Program-made: the position numbers and the translations under genes
Virus record (IMG/VR): IMGVR_UViG_3300009285_001485
Location: 1-30,756 of that record
Direction: 5' to 3' (one strand)
DNA from: a virus
DNA: 30,756 nt
In this document: positions 8,007 through 15,474 of the stretch, one piece after another
How positions within the stretch are numbered: the stretch's first letter is position 1
Layout of the letters: the number at the start of each line of letters is the position of its first letter
The notes under the pieces: model-generated
Database searches by the model: none
What the model was told of the DNA's origin: nothing
What the model saw: only the letters and a program-made list of their open reading frames with translations

Positions 8007-9796
8007 ATCTTTAGATGGGCTGGTATAGTTTCTTTAGACGCAACATGTGGTGCGTATTCTAGTATTTTGTATCTTGCTCCCGCGCTACCCGACTGAATGG
8101 TTAAATCAAAGTTGTATAAAGTATCAACAGCCAAATCCCAGTACACTCGGAACTTATTTAATTCACTCGCTCCAGCTACCGTTCCCGCCAGAGGTTCTGT
8201 ACCCAATTCATTGCTCCCCAAAGTGTTTGGGTCCGAGGAACTAAAGATATAGGGATTGGATTCTAGACCGTCAATAGATGTAGTGACGGTCTTGCGAATG
8301 CCCTGCTCATCATAACGAAGAGTCAGGTTGAGAGTCGTGCCAGACGAGATAAGTCCTTCCATATACAGGGTGTAGAGTTCTTTTTCTTTGGGCGATATTT
8401 CAAAATCATTCTGCCTTGTTCGCCAGATAGAGGTAATCTCTCCACCATCATCCGCATACGAGTCGTAGAGTTTATAGCAGTTCTGGTCGGCGCTCGAAGC
8501 TCCATAAAACTCGTTGCCGAAGATGGTAAATTGATTGATATACCATCCCTTATAAATCACCAATCCTCCCGTCCGAACATCATAGACAACCACTCTGTCG
8601 TTCGTGGACTGGTCCGAATCTGACTTGCACGATACATGCACCTTCTCGTCCCATATCCCAATACAAGAATCTGAATCAAATACATAGCCCTCAGTGGTGG
8701 GGCGGATATCATCGAACAGGAAGGTCGGTTTCATCGATTGCAGGGAAGCTGATGCCTCTCTCCGCAAGACCATCAGTCCTTTTTGTGAGATGTAAAATGT
8801 TCCATGCCGAGAACCGGCTATCCCCTTCTGTGAAACACACCCCTCCCTCGTTCCTATCATCAGGGGAGACAAGAACACATATTCATCAGTGGAGACATTC
8901 TGCTGGACTAATTCAAATAAAACAATGGCGTCCTCTTGGAAGACAATAATCACTCCGTCCCCCCCTGTGATTGCAGTAATTTTCCCCCCGCCAATCACAA
9001 AGTCCTGTAAGACCCCCTCATTGGGAATCCGGGGCGATGACGAGGCGAAGTTCTCGGCATTAGCAGTCTTTGAGCCAATCATGGTGGATAGTTTCCCGAT
9101 CCACATTCTTGAACCAGAGTTAACATCCGCAGAGAACAGAATAGAGCCCAGGGGGTTGGTTGCTCCAGTCAAAGATGGTTCGGAAGTCAGTTGGGTTACT
9201 CCCGCATTGTCTAATGCGGCGGGGGCGTTCGAACAACCAGTAAAGGTCGTCGATGTTTTCCCCGTATAGGTGACACTAACCGTAGTCCCTATTATCAGCG
9301 TACCCGTTGTGGTAAACTCAGATGTGCTGTCTACCGTAATTGTACCCTCACTCCCCGACAGGGCTCCGTTGAGGTGGGTTACCGCTCCGTTCCATTTAGT
9401 GTAATTGTCCGTGCCATTTGAGATATACAGGGCGTTGGCACTAGAAGTATTAAAGGGGGCGAACCCTGCGGTAAGATTGGTAGTCAGCCCAGATTTGAGT
9501 AGATTCCAAGTATCATTAACCGAGTCGTAGTATTCTAAAAGTGTAGTCCTGACCCTAACCGCCCTCTCTAGTCCCTCGCGGGTCTTGAGTGTGTAAAGTC
9601 CGGCTATTTTACCAACAGTAGTAGTTCTATTGCCCCACAATGTTCTGCCTAGCCGTGGCCCAATCCCAGACCCTGACGAGATGTCTAAATTCTGACAAAC
9701 CACTCCGGCATTCATGGGAATGTCGTTGGCTTCTTGGGTAGTAACTAGTCCCCTCCCCCACTTATCAAACGAAATTGGCTTATAGCGTTCAGTCAT
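8003..9796 (-). CDS. Nozzle / tail-stabilisation-like structural protein (597 aa)
   Basis: The ATG at 9796 gives 597 residues. A TTG four codons further upstream is possible but less likely, because ATGACTGA overlaps the end of the adaptor gene as an ordinary coupled start. The N-terminus (K-W-G-R-G-L-V-T, then C-Q-N-L-D-I-S-S-G, then G-P-R-L-G-R-T-L-W) follows the pattern of podovirus tail proteins that ring the tail below the adaptor (T7 gp12 nozzle, P22 gp10 stabilisation type). The rest is beta-rich with repeating aromatic and G-rich blades, consistent with a beta-propeller. Order after the adaptor supports the role. Specific homology is not proven. Confidence 0.65.
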   Translation of the reverse strand: MTERYKPISFDKWGRGLVTTQEANDIPMNAGVVCQNLDISSGSGIGPRLGRTLWGNRTTTVGKIAGLYTLKTREGLERAVRVRTTLLEYYDSVNDTWNLLKSGLTTNLTAGFAPFNTSSANALYISNGTDNYTKWNGAVTHLNGALSGSEGTITVDSTSEFTTTGTLIIGTTVSVTYTGKTSTTFTGCSNAPAALDNAGVTQLTSEPSLTGATNPLGSILFSADVNSGSRMWIGKLSTMIGSKTANAENFASSSPRIPNEGVLQDFVIGGGKITAITGGDGVIIVFQEDAIVLFELVQQNVSTDEYVFLSPLMIGTREGCVSQKGIAGSRHGTFYISQKGLMVLRREASASLQSMKPTFLFDDIRPTTEGYVFDSDSCIGIWDEKVHVSCKSDSDQSTNDRVVVYDVRTGGLVIYKGWYINQFTIFGNEFYGASSADQNCYKLYDSYADDGGEITSIWRTRQNDFEISPKEKELYTLYMEGLISSGTTLNLTLRYDEQGIRKTVTTSIDGLESNPYIFSSSDPNTLGSNELGTEPLAGTVAGASELNKFRVYWDLAVDTLYNFDLTIQSGSAGARYKILEYAPHVASKETIPAHLKI

Positions 9797-11033
9797 AATC
9801 CCAGTCAATGTTGGCTTTTAATTTACGAACTTCTTTCGGCAAAACATATCCCACCTGCGAGATAAGTTCTCGAAGCCCCCTTTCATATCTGCCCTCATAT
9901 TCTCTGGACTCTTCTGTGTGAGGCGAACCCTGTAGTGCAAACACCCTCGCCATAATCCCATTAACCAATACCTCTCGATAACGGTTGGGGACTAGCGTGG
10001 AATCGGTTGTAGTAGTAATTTCGGCCTGCCAAACTCCAGCAGAGGTTTGTGCCACATGCGTGGAATAGTATTTCGCCTCCATCACAATAGGGATGATAGA
10101 TTCGATATTGTTGATTCTGAAGTTTGTGGCATCTGTTTGTGAAGCAGAGTAGGAGATTCTCAACTGAAAGTACACAATAGCAGCAACATTAGGAGAACCT
10201 GTTTTAGTGGCTCCTTCCCAGTCAAACTCTATTTGATTCCAGCCGCTGACAAATGTGCCATTGTCTGCCGTGGCAGTAACCGCCTTACTCCAGTAATTAG
10301 ATTTAGTGGTTGGAGTCGAGGAAGTATCAGAACCCCAATATCCGGTAAATCCTGTAATATAAGTTGCATCGGGTATCCATACCCACTTCCGAATCTTCCC
10401 CACATCAAGGTGGTCAGTAAGGTCAATCGCGTCCATGTCTGGCACATAAATATCGGCATAGTTATTGTTCGACTGCGAGACATCGACATCGAAGTTGATG
10501 GAGGTGCCGAATACTCTGCCGACAGTCGCATCAGTAGTGATGTTCGTAGCATCTGAATTAGACGAATCAACTACCCAAGTACCATTAGAGTCGTGGTCGT
10601 CTCCGGCATGGAGTAGAGTTTGAGTGGAGGTGGTCGGATAGTTCACCCGCAAGATAGGTACCCCATCGTTGTACTCCACCGTATAAACCCACCGATTGGG
10701 GGCGACCAGATTTGACCCCAACTTCCCAGCCACTAAATCAAACTCATTAGGGGCAAGATATGTAAAGTCTTGTGTCGGGTCCCAATCGGTCCGCAGGTCT
10801 TTGATATTCTTAAAGTCGGTCAGCCCCAGTACGGCCTCGATGTTGTAATCTGGTTCATCTGGTAGATATTCAAATCGATGTGTACGTTGAGTAAAAGAGT
10901 AGTCAGCTCGTGCCTGCATATCTTGGAGCACATCATTGATAATTTGGATTTTCTTTGTTTGGTCAATCGCCCCAGATGTACTGCGACGCCGCTGGTCAAT
11001 AATGGTGGATAAAGTCGAAAAAGATATGCTCAT
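9789..11033 (-). CDS. Head-tail adaptor-like protein with inserted beta-sandwich domain (414 aa)
   Basis: Encodes 414 residues. The N-terminal part (1-135) has helices and an L-P-x-x-P-D-Y-N-I segment. The C-terminal part (about 345-400) has V-P-N-R-Y-R-E-V-L-V-N-G-I-M-A-R-V-F and a long charged helix. Together they look like the helical body of a phage head-tail adaptor. Between them, residues about 148-315 form an all-beta domain (G-T-W-V-V-D near the start, W-N-Q-I-E-F-D-W near 265-272) resembling a jelly-roll or carbohydrate-binding domain. The order portal, capsid, adaptor, nozzle agrees. The long distance from the portal is unusual. Confidence 0.6.
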   Translation of the reverse strand: MSISFSTLSTIIDQRRRSTSGAIDQTKKIQIINDVLQDMQARADYSFTQRTHRFEYLPDEPDYNIEAVLGLTDFKNIKDLRTDWDPTQDFTYLAPNEFDLVAGKLGSNLVAPNRWVYTVEYNDGVPILRVNYPTTSTQTLLHAGDDHDSNGTWVVDSSNSDATNITTDATVGRVFGTSINFDVDVSQSNNNYADIYVPDMDAIDLTDHLDVGKIRKWVWIPDATYITGFTGYWGSDTSSTPTTKSNYWSKAVTATADNGTFVSGWNQIEFDWEGATKTGSPNVAAIVYFQLRISYSASQTDATNFRINNIESIIPIVMEAKYYSTHVAQTSAGVWQAEITTTTDSTLVPNRYREVLVNGIMARVFALQGSPHTEESREYEGRYERGLRELISQVGYVLPKEVRKLKANIDWDYD

Positions 11034-11263
11034 TTTATTCTTTCCCTTATTACGGTGGATAGTTCTTTAATTGCGACTGTCAAGTCCCTATTGGAAGTTG
11101 TCTGGTGGTCAATATGGTTGGAAATGATGGTAGTCAAAATACCCTGATTTCTGCTATTGGCGTCAGTTAAATACTTAATCGCCCAAGTAATCACCACCAG
11201 AGCAATGGCCACCAGCCCCACCGCTCCGTATTGCACAACACTAGAAAGATATTGCAGTTCCAT
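11030..11263 (-). CDS. Small membrane protein, holin-like candidate (77 aa)
   Basis: Encodes 77 residues: a hydrophobic span at about 11-32 (V-Q-Y-G-A-V-G-L-V-A-I-A-L-V-V-I-T-W), then a polar, mostly helical tail that could form a coiled coil. This N-terminal span plus charged tail is the plan of BhlA/UviB-type holin-like proteins, but no family motif is certain. Its stop overlaps the adaptor start as ATGA, and its start overlaps the previous gene as TAATG. It is one of three consecutive small membrane proteins that may be the lysis cassette. Confidence 0.5.
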   Translation of the reverse strand: MELQYLSSVVQYGAVGLVAIALVVITWAIKYLTDANSRNQGILTTIISNHIDHQTTSNRDLTVAIKELSTVIRERIK

Positions 11264-11472
11264 TATGGGTGTACTGGAGGACAGGGCTTATCTATATATT
11301 TAATAATTTCGACATATTTAATAACTTCTACCGGCTTTTCGACTATTTTCTCCACCACCCTGTCAACATAAATTGTGTTGTCTGAAACGGGCCTATCTGT
11401 TGCGATTAAGGTCCAGGCCAGCACAAGCAAAACTGTGAGTAAAAAAATCCAGTTCTCTTTTATATATTTCAT
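11263..11472 (-). CDS. Small membrane-anchored protein with V-E-K repeats (69 aa)
   Basis: Encodes 69 residues: a short basic start, one transmembrane span (about 8-25), then a polar outer segment with repeats of the form V-x-K-x-V-E (V-E-K-I-V-E-K-P-V-E-V) and a terminal C-P-P. There is no lipobox, so it is not a lipoprotein. The topology would suit an inner-membrane spanin subunit or another lysis accessory, but homology is not recognised. It overlaps both neighbours (ATGA upstream, TAATG downstream). Confidence 0.45.
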   Translation of the reverse strand: MKYIKENWIFLLTVLLVLAWTLIATDRPVSDNTIYVDRVVEKIVEKPVEVIKYVEIIKYIDKPCPPVHP

Positions 11473-11603
11473 ACTTCTTCTACAACCCCAATTATTTCGG
11501 CTATAACCAATAACATAACGCCTACGGGGATACTGATAAGCAAGTATCCTAGCCCGACAATCCTGACCCCGCTTTTAACAAAACTAATAACTTGATGGTT
11601 CAT
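11469..11603 (-). CDS. Small hydrophobic membrane protein (44 aa)
   Basis: The open frame extends upstream to 11663, but the ATG at 11603 forms an ATGA overlap with the stop of the preceding structural gene, so I take this as the start, giving 44 residues. Residues about 14-40 are hydrophobic (G-L-G-Y-L-L-I-S-I-P-V-G-V-M-L-L-V-I) and the end is acidic (V-V-E-E-V). One transmembrane helix is expected. It is the first of three tandem membrane proteins. The function is unknown, and lysis or membrane remodelling is possible. Confidence 0.45.
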   Translation of the reverse strand: MNHQVISFVKSGVRIVGLGYLLISIPVGVMLLVIAEIIGVVEEV

Positions 11604-12175
11604 ATATTCGTGTCTCTGTTGTCCGCTATCGCCAACCACATCGCAGTATCGGGAGCTGACCAAATATACGAAAAGCGGTTGCTCCCCGCCCCTGTGCCGT
11701 TGATGGTTGAAGATAGGGTTAAACTACCCAAATCTTGATATACATAGTTGCCTTTTATGTACGGGACTCCGCCAGAAATCTCCGCCCGTGAATTGACTAT
11801 CGTTGTTCCCTGTTCCTCGAACACAAACCCTATCCAATAATTCCCCTTCTCCAGCCAAACTGGGTTAGTCAATGATTTGGCGGTAAAAGTGGTGGTCTCC
11901 CCCGTTGTGGAAGCGGTGGTATTGGCTACTAGAACAGCCGCTACGCCAGAGGAAGAAATCTTATCTACTTGCTGGTAAAGCCCGAACTTGTAGTCAACAT
12001 TTGGAGCACCCCCGTTCAGGTCAAAAATACATCTGTAAGTATTAAACGGCTGATCGGTATAGACATCTATCGGAATAAGATAAAGCCGAAGCGAAGTGAA
12101 CGCCGTAACACTATTGGTAGTACACTCCACGACTGGAGAGGTTTCTGTTAATCTTGAAAATGCTTGGCTAGGCAT
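11600..12175 (-). CDS. Beta-sandwich structural protein, paralogue 1 (191 aa)
   Basis: Encodes 191 residues, almost all beta. The core F-G-L-Y-Q-Q (64-69), V-L-V-A-N-T-T (81-87) and G-N-Y-W-I-G-F-V-F-E-E (111-121) matches the equivalent elements in the next two genes upstream, so the three are tandem paralogues. The layout is that of a jelly-roll or carbohydrate-binding module. A role in receptor binding or as a virion surface decoration is inferred from fold type and position among fibre genes. It overlaps its upstream neighbour by 8 bp. Confidence 0.55.
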   Translation of the reverse strand: MPSQAFSRLTETSPVVECTTNSVTAFTSLRLYLIPIDVYTDQPFNTYRCIFDLNGGAPNVDYKFGLYQQVDKISSSGVAAVLVANTTASTTGETTTFTAKSLTNPVWLEKGNYWIGFVFEEQGTTIVNSRAEISGGVPYIKGNYVYQDLGSLTLSSTINGTGAGSNRFSYIWSAPDTAMWLAIADNRDTNI

Positions 12176-12722
12176 AATTCACCTCCACCCACGGCACATC
12201 GCCGCTGTTGGTTAATTGTGATTTGGTTAAGGAAGCAGGCAAAGAACCCGATGCGGGCAAAGTCAGATATTTCTGACCGACACAGTTTGCGTCCACTATC
12301 AAAATCCCGTCTGCCGTGAAATTGCAGGAACTTCCTCCGGGCGAGGTATCATCGAACATCACGCCCACCCAGTAATCTCCGCCAGCGATAGTTACTGGGC
12401 CGAAAGCCGCACCATTGACAGTGGCAGGAACGGGAAAAGTAACCGATACCGCAAAGGAAGTACCCGGAACCAGAGTCGCTACCACATCTCCCGCCGCCGC
12501 AGTGAAAATAGATTTGGTATTGCGATATAGCCCGATACGAATAGTCCCCGCTCCCGCAAAGGGCAGAGGCAGAGCGACAAGATTGCAGTTATACTGGTTG
12601 ACCGTCGTGTCGGACGCTATGTGCTTACAAGGGATTAACTGTAAAGCCGTCACACCCTGTCCGGGCGAGAAAGTGATATTCGTCAGTTGGTCTGGGGCGT
12701 AGGTTGTAATCCGGGTAAACAT
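12168..12722 (-). CDS. Beta-sandwich structural protein, paralogue 2 (184 aa)
   Basis: Encodes 184 residues with I-R-I-G-L-Y-R (61-67), V-V-A-T-L-V-P-G-T (80-88) and G-D-Y-W-V-G-V-M-F-D-D (115-125). These elements line up with those of the genes on both sides. The rest has diverged strongly, including a C-terminal P-A-S-G-S-L-P-A-S loop. Probably a receptor-binding or decoration protein of the virion. The start follows the stop of paralogue 3 directly. Confidence 0.55.
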   Translation of the reverse strand: MFTRITTYAPDQLTNITFSPGQGVTALQLIPCKHIASDTTVNQYNCNLVALPLPFAGAGTIRIGLYRNTKSIFTAAAGDVVATLVPGTSFAVSVTFPVPATVNGAAFGPVTIAGGDYWVGVMFDDTSPGGSSCNFTADGILIVDANCVGQKYLTLPASGSLPASLTKSQLTNSGDVPWVEVNYA

Positions 12723-13295
12723 TTAATTTGCAGAGAACCAAGGGATGTTGCTTTCATCCGCTCCAAAAGTAATCGTAGAAGGCATTGCTCCGGTTATGTT
12801 GATACCGCCAGTTTTATAGAACGGGGCAGAGAATGACGCTAGAGGAGCGGAGTAAATCGTATTAGTTGATACTGAAGGAACGATACTCTCGTCTTCGAAC
12901 TTCATCGCAAAGACATACAAACCATCAAATAGAATGGCTGGAGGTTCCCCGGAGGATATAGTATCTGGGACATAGATGGTTCCCGAAGTGGGAGAACCTA
13001 TCTCTGAACCCCTTGTGATGAGAGTGGTCGAATTAGCCACTAGGTTGGCACATACTCCTGTCCCGCCCGTACCCTTCGCCACTCGGTAAACCGCGAACCT
13101 AGTCGTAAACTTCCAAGTGAACAGGGGCGGGATGGGAGAGCCAGTATAATCAATCCTGAAAGTAATACTGGATGCGTGCCAATGTTGCGTCCCCTCGACA
13201 TTGAAGGGGTGGAGATAGATAGTTTTTGAGATAGCCAGAAAACTGTCCGCTACTTTATCTACTCTGGTTGTTTCGGAAAAGTGAGTAAAACTCAT
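12723..13295 (-). CDS. Beta-sandwich structural protein, paralogue 3 (190 aa)
   Basis: Encodes 190 residues with R-F-A-V-Y-R-V (66-72), N-L-V-A-N-S-T-T (84-91) and F-D-G-L-Y-V-F-A-M-K-F-E-D (123-135), equivalent to the core of the two following genes. It overlaps the 358-aa gene by one base (TAATG). No enzyme motif is present. It is the first translated member of the tandem set, and its role is inferred as a virion surface or adhesion component. Confidence 0.55.
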   Translation of the reverse strand: MSFTHFSETTRVDKVADSFLAISKTIYLHPFNVEGTQHWHASSITFRIDYTGSPIPPLFTWKFTTRFAVYRVAKGTGGTGVCANLVANSTTLITRGSEIGSPTSGTIYVPDTISSGEPPAILFDGLYVFAMKFEDESIVPSVSTNTIYSAPLASFSAPFYKTGGINITGAMPSTITFGADESNIPWFSAN

Positions 13296-14371
13296 TAGGC
13301 GTAAGATACTGCCACTCCCTGCGAGGTAGCATCAGCTTTAATAAAGTACCATTGGTTTAATACGGAATTGCCCTTGTAGATAAACGGTGGGTCGGTGGGT
13401 AAAAGTGGTGTCCCATCTCCCGCAGTCACCCCCGAACCGCCTATCCACACCGCCTCAATATTCGTAGGCAGGGCTTTAATGCTTATCCACCTGATTTGAG
13501 TAGAAGCAGAGTTGATCTGCACGGCAGAGGTGGAAGTAGAGGTTGTCTGAATGAAAGTCGGGAAGTCCCCTGCTGGGTTGATATACATTCTCCCGTTATC
13601 CACCTGAAACGGCTCGTAGTCCCCGTCAGCTCCCGACAGGTCAATCGGAGTGGCCTTGCGGACACCGAGAGCCATCACACCAGTATCTAGTGAGGCGTGT
13701 GCGTCATCTTCTCGTTTGCCGAGATTGGTTGCTCCAAATCCAGGGATTACACTATCAGCTTGGACGGCGAATGTGCCTGCATTGGTAACGGCGTGGGAAG
13801 GGACGGAAGCGAGAGAAACTGGTTGAGTGGTCTGCCAGAAGGTTCCAGTGACGGCAATGGAGACGTTATCTACGGTCACATTGTGTCCGTCTGGAAGTTG
13901 TAAGGCAGAGGTTGCCGCACCAGTTGGGAGGGGAAGTGAGGCGGCAGAGATAGGTTGCGTTGCTTGCCAGAAGGTACCCGTCACGGCTACTGGATCAACA
14001 ATCTTTTTAATCCCATCAGTATCCTTAATTAACCCCAGAGTGACCTCGGTGGCGAAACCGGTAATCGCCGCTGGCGGGGTCAGGGTAGTTATCTGGGCGG
14101 CAGTTAGAACAACAGGCAGAGAAGCGGCGGCCAGTTGCTGACCGAGGGCGAAAGCTGAACCCCCGACTTTGGTTAAATCAACAATCCACGCCTCGGCTGA
14201 AGCGTCTTTTGCACCCTGTTGGACAACGGCCGAACTTATGCTAACGGAAACAGTTTGGTCGCTAGGCAAAACAACAGGCACCGAGTTGTTAGATGTCTGT
14301 TGCCCGAACTTGACAGCCCCCAGCCCCACGCCAGTGGTGTCGTTACGGTCTAGGTAGAGAAGTTCTCCCAT
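13295..14371 (-). CDS. Repeat-containing structural protein (358 aa)
   Basis: Encodes 358 residues. An N-terminal V-P-V-V-L-P-S-D-Q-T motif (about 31-40) and two copies of V-T-G-T-F-W-Q-x-T-Q-P-(I/V)-S (about 129-141 and 173-185) belong to a repeat found in many phage structural proteins. The C-terminal part (about 275-358) is a separate beta domain with W-I-G-G-S-G-V-T near 305. It is likely a fibre, decoration or baseplate-like element. The two repeat copies are also similar at DNA level. It is followed by the three paralogous beta-sandwich genes. Confidence 0.6.
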   Translation of the reverse strand: MGELLYLDRNDTTGVGLGAVKFGQQTSNNSVPVVLPSDQTVSVSISSAVVQQGAKDASAEAWIVDLTKVGGSAFALGQQLAAASLPVVLTAAQITTLTPPAAITGFATEVTLGLIKDTDGIKKIVDPVAVTGTFWQATQPISAASLPLPTGAATSALQLPDGHNVTVDNVSIAVTGTFWQTTQPVSLASVPSHAVTNAGTFAVQADSVIPGFGATNLGKREDDAHASLDTGVMALGVRKATPIDLSGADGDYEPFQVDNGRMYINPAGDFPTFIQTTSTSTSAVQINSASTQIRWISIKALPTNIEAVWIGGSGVTAGDGTPLLPTDPPFIYKGNSVLNQWYFIKADATSQGVAVSYA

Positions 14372-14800
14372 TTAGGATTGTCCGGCAAGTGTCACGGTAA
14401 AGTTGCCGGTGGGGGTCTCACCATCGGTCAAAGTCACCGTTACTTTTATGTAGGCGAAGTAAGTTTCTGGTGTAATAAACACAACATCAGTCCCAGCCGT
14501 GTTGCGTGTTACAGAGGCCACCCGTGTTAGTGTCTGCCCATTAGTATTGGTGGCGTTACTGATGAGCATATTGTATGCGTAGAAGTTGGTGCCATCATTA
14601 GAAATGGTCACGGTAAAGACGCCAGAACGGTTGGAGACCGTACCCCCCTCCGTGAATACCAAACTTAACCTATGAAACTCCCGCACATCAATAGCGTCAG
14701 TCGTGGTCGTGGCTGTAATCCCACTTAAGACATTGACTTCGCCATGAGCGATACCGGTCGCCCTCTCTATGGTTTGTAGAAACGGATTAGAACTTGCCAT
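14372..14800 (-). CDS. Small beta-sandwich structural protein (142 aa)
   Basis: Encodes 142 residues rich in T, V, N and S with alternating hydrophobic strands, including F-T-V-T-I-S-N-D-G-T-N-F-Y (about 63-75) and Y-F-A-Y-I-K-V-T-V-T (113-122). The pattern fits an immunoglobulin-like or jelly-roll virion protein. No family is identified. It lies 2 bp after the acidic 90-aa gene and ends directly at the start of the 358-aa gene. Confidence 0.5.
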   Translation of the reverse strand: MASSNPFLQTIERATGIAHGEVNVLSGITATTTTDAIDVREFHRLSLVFTEGGTVSNRSGVFTVTISNDGTNFYAYNMLISNATNTNGQTLTRVASVTRNTAGTDVVFITPETYFAYIKVTVTLTDGETPTGNFTVTLAGQS

Positions 14801-14802
14801 TA

Positions 14803-15075
14803 TTATTCAATTTCTGGGTCTTCTATAATGTCGGCCTCACGAGTCACTCCCGCTTCTTCGAGAGTTTCGCTTTCTGGTTCAGCGGCGACTTCGACTGTCT
14901 TATCTACCACTGCCCCATCGGGTTCCACCTCTAGGTTCGGAAAGATTTTAGTTATTTCTAGTGCGAACTCGTCAGAGGTGGCTACGGTCTCGCCCGCAGG
15001 CAGGTTGTGTATCTCACCCTCAATATTCGCACCCTCGATACCATCGGTATAGAAGTTATTAGTTATTTTTGCCAT
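14803..15075 (-). CDS. Small acidic protein (90 aa)
   Basis: The ATG at 15075 has a good AGGGGAGAT ribosome site and gives 90 residues. A longer frame to 15141 would run through a hairpin and is unlikely. The N-terminal half has a short strand and helix pattern (F-Y-T-D-G-I-E-G-A, then D-E-F-A-L-E-I-T-K-I). The C-terminal half is strongly acidic (many E and D from about 53 on) and probably disordered. The function is unknown. Confidence 0.5.
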   Translation of the reverse strand: MAKITNNFYTDGIEGANIEGEIHNLPAGETVATSDEFALEITKIFPNLEVEPDGAVVDKTVEVAAEPESETLEEAGVTREADIIEDPEIE

Positions 15076-15090
15076 TATGTTATCTCCCCT

Positions 15091-15141
15091 TATGATATAT
15101 ATGTCATATTGGGGGGCGGGAAGATGGCTCCAGCCCCCCAA
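15091..15141 (-). other. Two adjacent stem-loops before the 90-aa gene
   Basis: On the transcribed strand TTGGGGGGC (15133-15141) pairs with GCCCCCCAA (15109-15117), a 9-bp stem with a 15-base loop. Next comes TATGA / TCATA (15091-15108) and then the ribosome site of the 90-aa gene. No U-tract follows, so this is unlikely to be an intrinsic terminator. It looks like an mRNA processing, stability or translation-control element between two cistrons. Confidence 0.55.
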
Positions 15142-15146
15142 GAATG

Positions 15147-15449
15147 TTATTTGAGTAGCTCTTGTAGCTCGGTAATCAGGTCGCTCTGACTGGGAGTGGC
15201 CTCCTTGATACTGGTGACCAGCCCTTGAAGAATCTTGGACTCGCCAACGGTAAACTCAAGGTCGCTATCTTCCCACCTAAAGTTTGTGATTACCCCATCA
15301 TCGTTTTTGATTTCAATTGCATCCTCCCGTAGTTTCTTAACCACTGAGGCCGCATCGGTCAAATCTGCTAGGGAAAAGGATTTCTCCCTTCCACCCGGAA
15401 AGAATTGACCATACAAAAACACCTTATGACTTGCTTTAGAGATATTCAT
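15147..15449 (-). CDS. Hypothetical phage protein (100 aa)
   Basis: Encodes 100 residues: a beta-like first part (H-K-V-F-L-Y-G-Q-F-F-P-G-G), a helix (about 28-45) and a C-terminal leucine-rich amphipathic helix (L-I-T-E-L-Q-E-L-L). No membrane segment or catalytic motif. It lies between the 680-aa fibre-like gene and the hairpin pair, in a clear co-directional run of structural genes. The function is unknown. Confidence 0.45.
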   Translation of the reverse strand: MNISKASHKVFLYGQFFPGGREKSFSLADLTDAASVVKKLREDAIEIKNDDGVITNFRWEDSDLEFTVGESKILQGLVTSIKEATPSQSDLITELQELLK

Positions 15450-15474
15450 GTTGTTTCTCCCCTTTTAATTGTTA

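Noticed and set aside
11604-11663. N-terminal extension of the 44-aa membrane protein
   Set aside because: It would overlap the preceding gene by 64 bp without a ribosome site. The ATGA-coupled start fits the style of the genome.
15076-15141. N-terminal extension of the 90-aa acidic protein
   Set aside because: The extra codons cover the two stem-loops and have no ribosome site, while the downstream ATG has one.
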